Source of the DNA: Rhizopus arrhizus
Taxonomy: Eukaryota > Mucoromycota > Mucoromycetes > Mucorales > Rhizopodaceae
NCBI GenBank assembly: GCA_024220505.1
Contig: JAKZZE010000022.1
Span: 372,001 to 436,000 of the forward strand
Length of the DNA stretch: 64,000 bases
Direction: 5' to 3'
The notes under the pieces are model-generated. The model was not told where the DNA came from. It did not search any database and saw nothing but the letters and a program-made list of their open reading frames with translations. Position 1 is the stretch's first letter. Every line of letters starts with the position of its first letter. Shown piece by piece: positions 1 to 9,977 of this stretch. The position numbers were made by a program, and so were the translations under genes.

Positions 1-1
1 C

Positions 2-694
2 ATTACCGCGGAACCATTGGGAAGAAATATCGTCAAGGTGCAATACGATATCGATGACAGTGCCATAACGGGAAAACAACTGCAGGATGGTGTCCCGCGT
101 TTCGACGGGGGACTCCATAGGTACACCACTAAAATTGAAGCGTGTGAGTGTAGTAGAGAAAGTACGAGTGGCCGGGAAAGGGACTTCGTCGATCACAATG
201 GGTTCGGCAATGGCTTTGTTGCAAGTTTCATTGGAATTCAAAGCAATCTCAATCGACAATGAGTGGCCTTGTTCCTTATGTTGAATGGCGTAGCCAACAC
301 CATAAGGAAATTGTTGGCGGAGTTTGTTGAGCAAAGGAACGTCCAAATGGCGAAGGTTGGCAGGAACAGTGTAAGTGACGGAGCAGTCAGAGGAACCGGT
401 GGCATAAGACAGAGGAGTGGCAGGGGATAGAGCATCGGTGAAGATTGAAATGTAGGTAGGAGTAGAGGTAGCAGAGGTGGCGGGGCGATTGTTGGAATTG
501 GCATGTCGGGAGGAGGAAGGTTTGAAAACTCGAGGTGCGTGGGTGGGAAGCGTGCCCTGGACAGCATCACGAAAACCAGATGTGGGTGTTGAGATCTCTG
601 TGGCAGATGTACTGAAGAGAACCGTTGGTGTAGAGTTGGGAGAATCCCTAGGGACACCCTCTGTATCCAAGTGGTGAATATTGGAAAGAACCAT
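2..694 (-). CDS. LINE ORF1 (gag-like) protein, 5' part, cut by window edge
   Basis: An open frame of 231 codons starts at an ATG at 694 and runs off the left edge without a stop. The N-terminal half is rich in Ser, Thr and Pro and looks disordered. The last third has an RRM-like fold signature (ETRDTILQLFSRYGTVIDIV), the same arrangement as ORF1 of the LINE at 9978, where an equivalent segment precedes two CCHC zinc knuckles. The knuckles would lie beyond the edge. Both ORFs begin with the same nucleotides (TTCATGGTTCTTTC). The protein would bind retroelement RNA. I infer a LINE ORF1; a gag-like gene of another retroelement is the alternative. No frame break is visible in the part shown. Confidence 0.6.
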   Translation of the reverse strand, partial: MVLSNIHHLDTEGVPRDSPNSTPTVLFSTSATEISTPTSGFRDAVQGTLPTHAPRVFKPSSSRHANSNNRPATSATSTPTYISIFTDALSPATPLSYATGSSDCSVTYTVPANLRHLDVPLLNKLRQQFPYGVGYAIQHKEQGHSLSIEIALNSNETCNKAIAEPIVIDEVPFPATRTFSTTLTRFNFSGVPMESPVETRDTILQLFSRYGTVIDIVLHLDDISSQWFRGN

Positions 695-1107
695 GAATGC
701 AAGAATTATATTAGGCACGACATACAATTTATTTGATTTGGAGCTTCAAAAAATCATTGACTTTGACATCAACGATATTTTCATGTTAGGCAACAAGTTA
801 TTCTTGGCGCTGGCGCAATGAATTCTTATGGTAAGTGGGACAAACAATTCTATGTCACCGCCAAAAATTTTTAGAGAAGATTATTAAGTATCTTACAACA
901 AACTGTATTGTTCACCTTTTTGATAATAAATTGATTAAAAAAATGTCCTTTTTTGGGGTCAAACTGATCTAAAAAAAAATTATTATAAGACTACGTCCAG
1001 AATTGGAGTGGAGCTAACCACTATTGTTGTAGGAACGACTGACAACTTATAAATAGTGTTTTTCACAAAACATTAGACAGAAGTCCTGAGATCAATGAAA
1101 TCCTGAA
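695..1107. other. intergenic, with relic of a DIRS-like terminal repeat
   Basis: No gene is seen here. Positions 996-1092 match 18156-18250 in the same orientation, which is the end of the decayed DIRS-like element. The differences are mainly transitions. The rest is AT-rich sequence between the ORF1-like gene and the membrane protein gene that starts at 1108. Confidence 0.6.
996..1092 (+). repeat. dispersed repeat, copy 1 (DIRS-like end)
   Basis: This stretch contains AATTGGAGTGGAGC followed by a conserved CTATTGT-GTAG-AAC core and a downstream block (ATTAGACAGAAG). The same layout is at 18156-18250. It is probably a solo remnant of the retroelement terminus. It ends 16 nt before the ATG of the membrane protein gene. 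Confidence 0.6.
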
Positions 1108-2865
1108 ATGATAGCAACCATATTTGTAACTACTCTACTTGTAAGTTTATTCAAGATATTCACCTCACTTTTGATCAGCAATTTACTCAAGCTTACCATC
1201 CTTTTCGATCATGATGGATCTACAATTATGTTACTGACAAAGTCTTTCTTTAACAGAATCGGTGAATTTCATCGTATGTCTCGAGGACGAAGAACTTTAG
1301 TCTCTATCTCTTTCCTGTTATTGACCGTCGTAGCTGATATCCTACTGCCCTGGACTTCAACTATTTATTTCAAGTTTGCCAGAATTAGCAGTGAACCAAC
1401 AGCAGTTCGTCCTACGTTTTTGCATCCTTCATACTTCTCTTTGCCCACTAGCCCTAATTTCAACTATAATAGTACGACTCAGTATGGGCAAGCCGCAGCT
1501 CAATACTTACTCCCTGAACTTACAAATGATAGTTCTAAATGGGTCGATTCTACCACAGCAAGGATTTATGGCCCTTTGTCTGGTCAACAATTCGATGAGA
1601 AAAAAATTAGAAAACGATTAGGATACCAACCTCCGGGACTCCTTTATTGCCAACATACGATTTTGTCGAGTTGCAATATTACTCAGCCGATCGAGATCTC
1701 ACAGTTAGTTAGTAAATACGGCTCATTGCTAATGTACATAGCAAATTCGGGAGATGACTACAACATCGTATCAGGCTTTGGGCAGTATTTTACAGGCTAT
1801 CTTAATAATTTGCAATATTATGTTAATATGGTGCTCGTTGACCTTCAGCAGGGTTTCTTTTGGGACGGAACTGACATGGCCGCATATAATTACACTCGTA
1901 CAACCTTTAGCATATGGGATGCTGAAGCACTCAACTTAGTAAAGTCTTATGAAATCTTGCCTGATGTGGTTTTCATGAATCTTAGCGGACAAAACATTCA
2001 ATCAAAGTTCTCACGACATGACGACGTTGCGTATATGGCGACTTGCGTCAATGATAAACTGTACTACGGCGCGGTTATGTGTGTAATTGAAACACTAATG
2101 ACCTACCACGTCCCTGTTGCAGGTAACCGAATAGACATGCTTCAAATTAATGAATATGATGCCTCCTTCGCTACTCATAGTCTGCATCAACTTGCGAACG
2201 ACCTCAGTCAGCCATCCAATCGTACAACAAAGTATTACATAACAGATCAAGTTAGGAAATATAAGATCCCCGACGACTCTTATACCGTAATCAGAGAATT
2301 TGAAACTGCAATAAGCAACAGGAGCAGATTTCTAGAATTGAAAGGAGCCACAGCCTACCTATTTCAGAATGATACATTTCTGTTGGTAAATAACCAGCAA
2401 TATAGGGTCGGCTATTCAATCACGGGATGGATAGTTGCTACAGCAATGATAGCGTTATTAGTTGTTGTCTTATATATTTTCTCACACTATAACCGTAATA
2501 TACAACTGATCTCGAGATCACCACAAGCAATTATGGCATCTGCCACCATCCCTAGCTTACAAACTCGCTCCGGTGGAATTCCTCCAGTTACGCTTGCATT
2601 GTCAATGACGCACGATAAAACACAAATATCATTAGTTGACATTAGTAAACCTCCTTTGGAAGAGGATGATAAGGAGTACATTTTAAATGAGACAATATTA
2701 GCAAACTCTAAAGATTTCTCCCAGCCGGCTAGTGACGACAATCTTCATTATGAATCTGCCTATATTGTCAACAACAGGAGACAAGCGGACTTTTCTAGGA
2801 GCTATATGATGAAAAGACCTACGACTCTGACACCCAGCGACTCGGCTACGCGTTACAATCTATAG
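1108..2865 (+). CDS. orphan membrane protein with large extracellular domain
   Basis: The gene is a single uninterrupted 585-residue frame and I do not recognise the family. Visible features are hydrophobic segments near residues 2-33 and 62-88, then about 350 residues with many N-glycosylation sequons (NSS, NST, NDS, NIT, NYT, NLS, NRT) and several cysteines. A strong transmembrane helix lies near residues 438-462, followed by a Ser/Thr-rich cytoplasmic tail of about 120 residues. This suggests a surface protein with a glycosylated ectodomain, perhaps a sensor. It lies among retroelement relics, yet the frame is intact and the codon use is gene-like, so it is probably a real gene or a recent duplicate. 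The start is the first ATG, and a hydrophobic N-terminus follows at once. Confidence 0.65.
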   Translation: MIATIFVTTLLVSLFKIFTSLLISNLLKLTILFDHDGSTIMLLTKSFFNRIGEFHRMSRGRRTLVSISFLLLTVVADILLPWTSTIYFKFARISSEPTAVRPTFLHPSYFSLPTSPNFNYNSTTQYGQAAAQYLLPELTNDSSKWVDSTTARIYGPLSGQQFDEKKIRKRLGYQPPGLLYCQHTILSSCNITQPIEISQLVSKYGSLLMYIANSGDDYNIVSGFGQYFTGYLNNLQYYVNMVLVDLQQGFFWDGTDMAAYNYTRTTFSIWDAEALNLVKSYEILPDVVFMNLSGQNIQSKFSRHDDVAYMATCVNDKLYYGAVMCVIETLMTYHVPVAGNRIDMLQINEYDASFATHSLHQLANDLSQPSNRTTKYYITDQVRKYKIPDDSYTVIREFETAISNRSRFLELKGATAYLFQNDTFLLVNNQQYRVGYSITGWIVATAMIALLVVVLYIFSHYNRNIQLISRSPQAIMASATIPSLQTRSGGIPPVTLALSMTHDKTQISLVDISKPPLEEDDKEYILNETILANSKDFSQPASDDNLHYESAYIVNNRRQADFSRSYMMKRPTTLTPSDSATRYNL

Positions 2866-3150
2866 TGTGAGGCGATGCTAGACTGATTGAGCTCTATTAA
2901 ATACTAACCGGCGTACTACCTGTTGAGGAAAAGCATATCTTCTGTAATGTCTCTACACCTTGATGGATGAAGGAGACAACAATAAGCAATAATAAATTTT
3001 ACTTTGATTTATAAGTTCTACTCTTTCATTGTTCTTATCTTGTTTGTGTGGCTTCCATCACCTCGATATATTACTTCTAATATCTGGATAAATACATTTT
3101 TTTTTTTGGTATCTCGCTCTATATCATTAACTCACTGATAGTTCTTATCC
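2866..3150. other. intergenic
   Basis: AT-rich 3' flank of the membrane protein gene. It contains AATAATAAATTTT near 2990, a possible polyadenylation region. No gene is seen. Confidence 0.4.
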
Positions 3151-3159
3151 CACTGGGCC

Positions 3160-3830
3160 TTCAAAAGTGGATAAGCAAATATTCGTTGACATGCTCAAAA
3201 TATGATATTATTGACGAGTACTTCATCAAAAAGGAATCCAGAAGGACAGTGTTACATGATGGAAACGTTCATGAGGTATTGGCTAAACTGCACAAAGAAA
3301 ATCACCTTGGATGGAAAAGTTCATATTATCTAGCCCAACAGCAATTTATCTACAACAAATTATCTAAAACTGGTAAGGAATTGATTCGTGAATGTATAAT
3401 GTATTAGATGAGAGCTCACCCAGTCTTTAGATGGAAGTAATCTAGCAAACTCTATCAAGGCTCTTAACAAATCTTTCTTCGTGGTTGGTTGTGACTCTGT
3501 TGGACTTCTGGAAATAACTTTACTAGAGGATCGACATATCCTCACTGGTATTTACTATCTCACTAGATGGCCCATAGCTCAAGCTGTACCGAATATGAAT
3601 GGAACAACTACTTGTAATTTTGATACTCTCAAATTGTCTTGTTATATGGCATGTTCGCCTATATTTTAACGGATCGAGATTCTATTTTTTGCTTGGTATA
3701 TATTAAATCCTTTATGAAACTTGGGTGCAAATCTGTCACAACTACTTCGTATTAACCACAGACAAATGGGTTATGTGAAATACTGAATTAAACTCTATGT
3801 GATACTATTGCCAACATGGAGTCACATGTT
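3160..3830 (+). pseudogene. decayed Ty3/gypsy integrase
   Basis: Scattered fragments in changing frames read as a retroviral-type integrase. Near 3240-3407 there is a zinc-binding-like N-terminal piece with the usual LH(K)ENHLGWKSSYYLAQQ pattern. Near 3480-3620 lies the catalytic core start (VVGCDSVGLLEI, then GIYYLTRWPIAQAVPN). Near 3660-3680 is the TDRDS-like strand. Near 3730-3815 is the PQTNG block, with two in-frame stops around it (LNxTLCDTIANM). No protease, RT or LTR was seen nearby, so this is an isolated relic. It is certainly non-functional. Confidence 0.75.
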
Positions 3831-3887
3831 CATCATCTGTTGTCGCTATCATCCATCTTTCTGGTCATTCCTAGCCGATTTCACGTC

Positions 3888-4777
3888 GATCTAAAGACCT
3901 TTATTCCTGACAACGTTCGTATGGATATAATCAACGCGTTCAAGCAGAAATTTAGTATCGAGCAGCAATGCTTCAATTTGGATATTATCAAATCTCTGTT
4001 TGATATAATACAGGTAAAAAGATAAACGGAAATAGATAATAAGCATTCTTCCTGTTACTGATTATTTTTGCTCGTTATTTTTAGGAAATCCGGACACGTA
4101 AGCTTGCACGCGACGTTGCAGTCATTCGACTACTATCACTTTAATCATCAACCCTGTCTCGAGAATATAAAATCGTCAAGTCATTAGCATCGTTAGTCCA
4201 AAAGCTTCCCGATAATAGCATCAGCGGCAAGATCATGGAACAGGAGCTTATTACCCGTTATCTTGAACCTGTCTTGTCATCCTTGCTGGACGATCCTGCC
4301 GAAGACGCCTTTTTCCGGTGGACTGCAACAATCAACGAAGAGTGCAGGTCAGCCAATGCGATAGCCATCAGCAAAAAGCGGTCAGATTCTTGCATCAGCT
4401 ACTTGGATGAATGTTCCTGGGGGCCAATGCAAGGATTTGGCGAGATCAAGTGCCATGGTGAAGCCGATAACAAGCATGCCATTGGGAAAGATTTGCTGCG
4501 CCTTGGCATTTTTGCCAAAAATGCAATCGACACTCACAACCTGGACAGCATTCTCGTCTTCCAAGCCATTCGGCGGCGTGTTTTCTTTTACATTGTCACG
4601 CTCGAAAATGCTGTCATGTATGTTATGTTTGCGATAGGGGAAGTGAAAGTATCGGCAAGATTACTAGGCCTGGCATGCTATATTGAACAAATCGACGTGT
4701 TGCTCGATATGTTATACATCTACGATCAGTTGTGTCATACTGCTGACAATGATCGCTCTGTTACTTTACAACAATGA
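3888..4777 (+). pseudogene. broken gene of a mucoralean unknown family
   Basis: A first piece (about 3888-4013, TFIPDNVRMDIINAFKQKF) is followed by a good intron at 4014-4084 (GTAAAA...TTTTAG). A second piece hits a TAA at 4142-4144 and then continues in frame (REYKIVKSLASLVQKLP) into an open 180-residue C-terminal frame starting at ATG 4235. That frame contains FGEIKCHGEADNKHAIGK and LLRLGIFAKNAIDTHNLD. From memory of fungal genomes, similar proteins recur in many copies in Mucorales without known function. I cannot verify this here. The internal stop argues for a pseudogene, but a shorter protein from 4235 is possible. Confidence 0.5.
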
Positions 4778-6061
4778 AGACGAAAAACTGTCTCCACTTT
4801 CGAATACAACTGTATGCTCGTTAATTCCCGCAATCGCAAACGACCTTCTGTCACTACTCACCAATACAATTGAACCTTTCGTTCTCCTTTATTTCTTATC
4901 TTTCCTTTTTTTTTTATCTTTTTACCCATTTTCATCTTTTACCTGTTCTTTTTTTTTTTTGTTCCTTCTCCAAAATAAAATTTGTTTTTCTGATCAAAAA
5001 GCTTTTCAATGAATGCAAACAACATCACCAATCTGCGGCATCTGGAGACACATTAGAAAACCTTGTTCAACTTGCCTACATCCTTTATTTTCCATTATGG
5101 ACGTTCACTAACAAGTAAAGCAGAATTTTATTAAAAATTTCCATGTGTTGCCAAAGCGAACCATGATGACGCTGTCAATAATACGGTGGCCCGCTGCCCA
5201 ACTGACAGGCAGGACACGATTAGCCACGAAAAGATCATCCGTGTTAAGTGCTTTACATCAAAACCGTTGACCTTGCACCGATCTTCATCATTTGGTACAC
5301 GAATATCCATCTGTAGTTTTTAGTGTTCTGCTGTCGACTCTGAAGTTAAAATATGAGTGGCAATAACAGGTGTGTTTGTGTTACTGGTGGCAGCTGTCGT
5401 ATCTTCACTGTTCGTGCCAGTACCACTATTGCAAAATTAAATGAACTGTCAACAATCACGGAGCAAGCAAAAAAAAAAAAAAAAAAAAAAAAACTTACTA
5501 GTTAATCACATGCTACTCGCAATGTACAGCCATTTTGACAAATGATTTAAAGTGACAATGGCAAGATGGGCAACCATAGTGAATCGACTTTACTTCTTCC
5601 CTTGGAACAAATATCACATTGTTTTTCACTGGTTTGCCTGGTTTTGCCGGGCGAAGTTGAGTACCATGACCATCCAAATGTGCCAACAGCACTTGTTTCC
5701 TGGAAAGCTCGGACGCTTGGCAGATAAAGCAAGTCAGCAGCAGATGTATTTTGTTTTCTAAAGGCGTTGCATGGAGATGAGAAAAGTAGGCAGAAACAGA
5801 AAAAAAAAAAGAACATCTGACTTAGCCAATCATTTTGTTTCCATTCAATAATATTTTGACCAACAACCTCTTCTTTTTTCCTTGTGAACCTGGCCAAAAT
5901 TTTGGTCATATTTCTTTTGTGGTGTTCTCTTGTTGAGACACTTGAATTATTGATCAATGCATATAAAATATGATAAAAACCGTTAGTTAATTACTTACCT
6001 GATACTGCTTACCTCATTCGTATCGCTGCATTATTAGCTTTGATGAAGTCGTCAGTGGCCA
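4778..6061. other. intergenic, low complexity
   Basis: No supported gene. The stretch holds pyrimidine-rich runs (4900-4980) and a poly(A) run of about 23 at 5469-5493. A few short frames on both strands look like chance. The frames at 5547-5957 (minus) and 5552-5761 (plus) overlap each other and show no domain. Confidence 0.4.
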
Positions 6062-6960
6062 TTACATAGGCTCTTTACTTCGACATTTATCCCAGCAGTG
6101 GTAGGAATGCGAAAGGAATCCTTTGAACTGACTTTTCTCTACCATTTTGCAGGATTCTGTAATTCTTTTTGATAAAGTATCTTCCTGCAAAAACCTATGG
6201 CGGTTAATCTTACTTTTCGCTGCTACCAGAACTGTTCTATAGGGTTAAGCTCAGGGGAGTAAGCAGGAAGATACACGCATTTGTATCCTCGATATTCAAT
6301 ATACTTCTTTATGTTTTCATGTGTATAAATAGGGACATTATCCATGATTATATAGTGTCCTTTCATATGTGGACGTTTGTCCATTTCATCAAGAGTCATT
6401 TTCAAGAAATTGATGTAGTGGTCCGTTACAGTACCCGGGCTTATGTACCCATCAGCCTTTCTCTTCTTAGCTAGTCTTGGTTTTGTACACCAACAGTAAT
6501 CAAACCAGCTGCAGAGATAGCGCCCAATATTGACATTTTGTCTGCTCTTGTAGTAGGCCTGGTAACAATCGCACGAGTACCTTTTTCGGACCAAGCTCTA
6601 GAGCGTCTCATATTGATATAAAAAGCAGATTCGTCAAGAAACACGCAATTCGTGAGGAAGTTCATGTCTGTGTTTTCCCACTTACAAGCCTAATTGTACT
6701 GATCCTCAATCTTCGCTGGACTGTTTCTTTCGACAGAATGGAAATCTGCTTTTTTCAACAAAAGGTTGCATTCGTTTCTCATAAAGCTAAACAGTGCTGC
6801 GTGACACTTTCAGATTATTGAATCGTTTCAATATATGTTCGGCTACTTCAACAACAACAGCAGCAGAGGGGTTAGCATCAACTAAATTGATGACAGCCGT
6901 TTTGTGTTTTTCGGTCAAGATACACTTTCAACCTACTTTTTTATAACCCTCAAAAATGTT
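6062..6960 (-). pseudogene. Tc1/mariner-type transposase, frameshifted
   Basis: Read on the minus strand, fragments in different frames give a DDE transposase in the right order. They are an N-terminal helix-turn-helix-like part (LTEKHKTAVINLVDANPSA) and the first catalytic Asp (NCVFLDESAFYIN). The second Asp follows (HYIIMDNVPIYTHE), then the Glu region (SPELNPIEQFW), then a basic C-terminus ending at TAA 6062-6064. All three catalytic residues are kept, but the frame breaks near 6480 and near 6223, and there are stops in the N-terminal part. Terminal inverted repeats could not be placed with confidence. The element is dead, though it could supply ends to an active relative. Confidence 0.8.
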
Positions 6961-7590
6961 ATCAGGGCACATATTATCTCAAATATTTCCCATAAAAAAT
7001 TTAAAGTTTAGACTGTGGTTCTAGGGTGTACCTATGTAATGCGGGTCGAACTAACCCGGACCGGAAAATTTGATAACGTATAGTCTTAAAGCAAAAAAAA
7101 CAGTCACTTGAAGCTAAGTGCCTTTATTCTGAATTGTGCAAGGACTGTTTTCCTAAACAGGTTGTGCAATCGAATTAGGGTCTCTGATCTATATATGGTA
7201 TATGGTGTAACAAATGTGCACCCAAGTGAATGTGATGATCAATTTTCAAGTTATCCCTGGCTGAAAGGTTATAGCCTCTTAGGACGCTATACCGATGTTG
7301 ATAACTTTGTATCTGATAAAAATATATTAGAATTTTCCATTTTTCTTGTACTATACACTATTGTAGTGAAAGAAGACAAACAGTAAATATTTTTTTTGTA
7401 CCACGCCAGTTAGAAAATGAACTTCTGCGTAACAATCTATTTGAAAACGGAGTATCAACTCTTTTGCTTGAAAACCAAAAACAACACAAAATCATAAAAA
7501 CCAAAAAACATATAAATACCCTCATATTGTAACGAAAATGGCAATAAGGATACACAGAGATTAGCCGAGTCAAGTCAGAAAGATAAAAAA
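6961..7590. other. intergenic or unclassified element flank
   Basis: Upstream flank of the first mariner relic. A short frame at 7108-7386 (92 codons from a non-ATG start) has no recognisable domain. A GC-richer patch near 7040-7065 (GGGTCGAACTAACCCGGACC) contains a small palindrome and may be part of the element terminus. Confidence 0.35.
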
Positions 7591-7690
7591 AATTAAAAAT
7601 ATAAAAAATGTTAAAAAGATAAAAAAAGTTGAAAATATAAAAAAAGTCAAAAAAATAAGAAAAGCTAAAAAGAAAACAAAAAAATATTAT
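7575..7690 (+). repeat. A-rich degenerate minisatellite
   Basis: A run of purine-rich units of about 11-13 nt, of the form AAAAAGATAAAAAAA / AAAAATATAAAAAA / AAAAAGTCAAAAAA. The copies are imperfect. The patch separates the 7.1-7.5 kb flank from the LTR-like repeats. Confidence 0.6.
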
Positions 7691-7739
7691 TCATATATAT
7701 ATACCATCTTTTTGTGAAGAAATTGTCAGTCAGTTTAAA

Positions 7740-8750
7740 TAAATCATATATTTTTACTCAATAATTAACAAACTTTAACAAGAAAGTCCCTGTTCACTTA
7801 AACTTTTTACTCTATTTTAACTTTTATCAAGAAACATCGTATTGATCTTACAAATAAGATCTGGTGGTCACTACTTAACAAGCATCTGCTTAAATTCTAT
7901 ATAAAACAACAACTTGCAAGGCTATCTTAACCTTACAATCAAGCTTCACAAGCAAACTTAACTCAAATTAACTCACTTACAACAAGCCAATCTATATAAA
8001 ATAACAATATCTTATCCCTATTTTTACTTCACTTCACTTCACTTTACTTTTCTTTATTACAGAATATTATATTCTTTTTATCTTTTCTTTATTTTATAAA
8101 CCAATAAAACCATCAAGCGTTCAATTGAAACCCTTTGGTCTGTGTTCTATTCAAAATACTGAAGTCCCTTGAAGCTAAATCAACTTCATTGTAAACCTAT
8201 TCCTAAACCTCAAGAGTTTAGCCTATTTTAACAAGTTTGATCTACTTAATAAGATCTGGTGGTCACTACCGACAATACTTATTTACTTACAAAAGTAAAC
8301 CCGCAAACAAGCTATATACATAAAAAAGAAAAATTTACAACATTAACACCAGCAATGGCTGCGGTTTGTGATTTTTTAATTTTGAACCTTATTCTTTTTT
8401 GAACTTTATTTCGAAATCAAACTTTATATCGAAATCAAACCTTATATCAAAATGAAACTTTATTTTCCTTTGTCTATAGAATAGACAAGTTTTTATTTTT
8501 ATTTTACGACACTTATCTTAAATATATTTTATCCAATAAATCAAGTATCTTTATCCCTGAATCTTTTGGTATAACACTCTTAAAATACAAGCAAGCCAAG
8601 TCCCTTGAAGTCAATTATCTTCATTGTAAACATTCTTAAAACTCTTATCAAGTTACCTTATTACAAACAAGTTTGATCTACTTAACAAGATCTGGTGGTC
8701 ATTACCGACAATACTTATTTACTTAAAAATCTAAACTCGCATACAAGCAA
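7740..8750 (+). repeat. LTR/PBS-like repeats, three copies
   Basis: The string AAGATCTGGTGGTCACTAC or a near copy occurs at 7856, 8251 and 8687, spaced 395 and 436 nt apart. The second and third copies share about 130 nt, from AAGTCCCTTGAAG (8162; 8598) through GACAATACTTATTTACTTA. TGG right after the repeat block is what a tRNA primer-binding site looks like next to a 5' LTR. This suggests tandem or rearranged solo LTRs of one retrotransposon. No internal coding region is present. The block abuts the truncated end of the second transposase. Confidence 0.55.
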
Positions 8751-8755
8751 AGAAA

Positions 8756-9935
8756 TTACAGTGTTTCCTCATCCAACAGCTGTTCTCTTTTGAGTTTGCT
8801 TTTGCAAACAGACCAAAATTGCTCAATTGGATTGAATTCAGAAGAGTAAGGAGGTAGATATACACATCCATAGCCGCGGCTTTCAATATGTTTTTGAATG
8901 TCTTTATGCGTATGGATGGGTGCGTTATTCATTACCAGATAATGCCCGCGAAATTGTTCATGACGATCCATTACATCCAAAATACTGCTTATAAAGTTGA
9001 AGTAATGGTTAGTAACTGTATCACCATTATTGTTCTCTTTCGCTTTTGTTCCTCAATTTACTTTTCTCTTTTTTGACGGAGCCAGTGCTCGGTGATATTT
9101 TACACTTATATTCACAACACCGAAAGGAGAAATGGCACCTAGAGTAGTAGTGGCCATTGCTCTTATTTTGGGCACCTTTACAGCTGCGCGACTTCCTTCT
9201 TTGAACCAAGAAAGGTTCCTCTTAAGATTTATATGGAAGGCTGCTTTGTCTATGAACACACAATTGCTTGTGAAATCCAAATCAGTCTCCATTCGTAGTG
9301 CTGCTCAATTTTTTCAGGTGTATTTCTCTCAACAGGTTGCAGATGCGCTTTCTTGAAGGTAATCTTACACTTTTGTCTAGCAAACTTATAGAAGCCATTT
9401 CTAGTGGTTTGAAAATATCCGAACTTTTCAGTCAAAGCATCAAGCATATCTTCTAGTACAACAGAGTTGATGTTCTCGTCCGCCAACTGAATCATGTAAT
9501 TGTTTTGCTCATCTGTTAGAACAGGAGGTCTACCGACTGATCTTCCACTACCAGGCGGCCTTTGAATATATTCCTGTGGATCTTTATTGTTCTTTGAAAC
9601 ACATTCCTGTGCTGTGCGCACGTTAATGCTGAGTTTCTGAGCGGCAGTTCTAACACTCATTCCTTTTTCCTCAACAAGAAAAAAAAGCTGCTCCTTCTCA
9701 ACATCCTTATAATGCTTGTATGAGCCTTTTTTATCATCCATTTGAGGATTTTCAGCGGATGGATTATTTCTCTCTTTGGCTTTCTTAGATGGCTTCAAAT
9801 CAATATAGATGTCAAAATTTGTCACTTTTCAATCGGGTACATTTCGCTGTCTACTTCCATTTGAATATCCATTATTTCATTTCCGTTGTTGTCGTATTGG
9901 TTTCCTAAGCCGTCTTCGTAAACAATATTATCCAT
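8756..9935 (-). pseudogene. second Tc1/mariner-type transposase, broken and 3'-truncated
   Basis: The frame begins at ATG 9935 with an acidic leader (MDNIVYEDGLGNQYDNNG) and stops within about 35 codons. It resumes in another frame at 9825 as a helix-turn-helix domain (GMSVRTAAQKLSINVRTAQE) followed by a second DNA-binding part (GRPPVLTDEQ). It shifts again near 9285 into the first Asp motif (NCVFIDKAAFHIN), and near 9050 into VMNNAPIHTHK and NPIEQFW. The second catalytic position reads Asn where Asp is expected. The C-terminal 40 or so residues usual in the family are missing, cut at the LTR-like repeats. It differs clearly from the transposase at 6062-6960, so two mariner families were present. 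Confidence 0.8.
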
Positions 9936-9956
9936 TTTTTTTATGATTAACGTGAG

Positions 9957-9974
9957 AAAGAAAAGGTTTTTTTT
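9957..9974 (+). repeat. target-site duplication, left copy
   Basis: AAAGAAAAGGTTTTTTTT directly precedes the LINE and is repeated after its poly(A) tail. The first three A residues could belong to the tail, so the true length is 15-18 bp. Confidence 0.8.
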
Positions 9975-9977
9975 TTC

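Noticed and set aside
238..702. 154-codon minus-strand frame
   Set aside because: Starts at a non-ATG codon and is the out-of-frame shadow of the ORF1-like gene; its Pro/Leu-rich composition is typical of a wrong frame.
7575..8750. CRISPR-like regular repeats
   Set aside because: Only three copies with 400-nt spacing in a fungal genome; they fit LTR remnants better.
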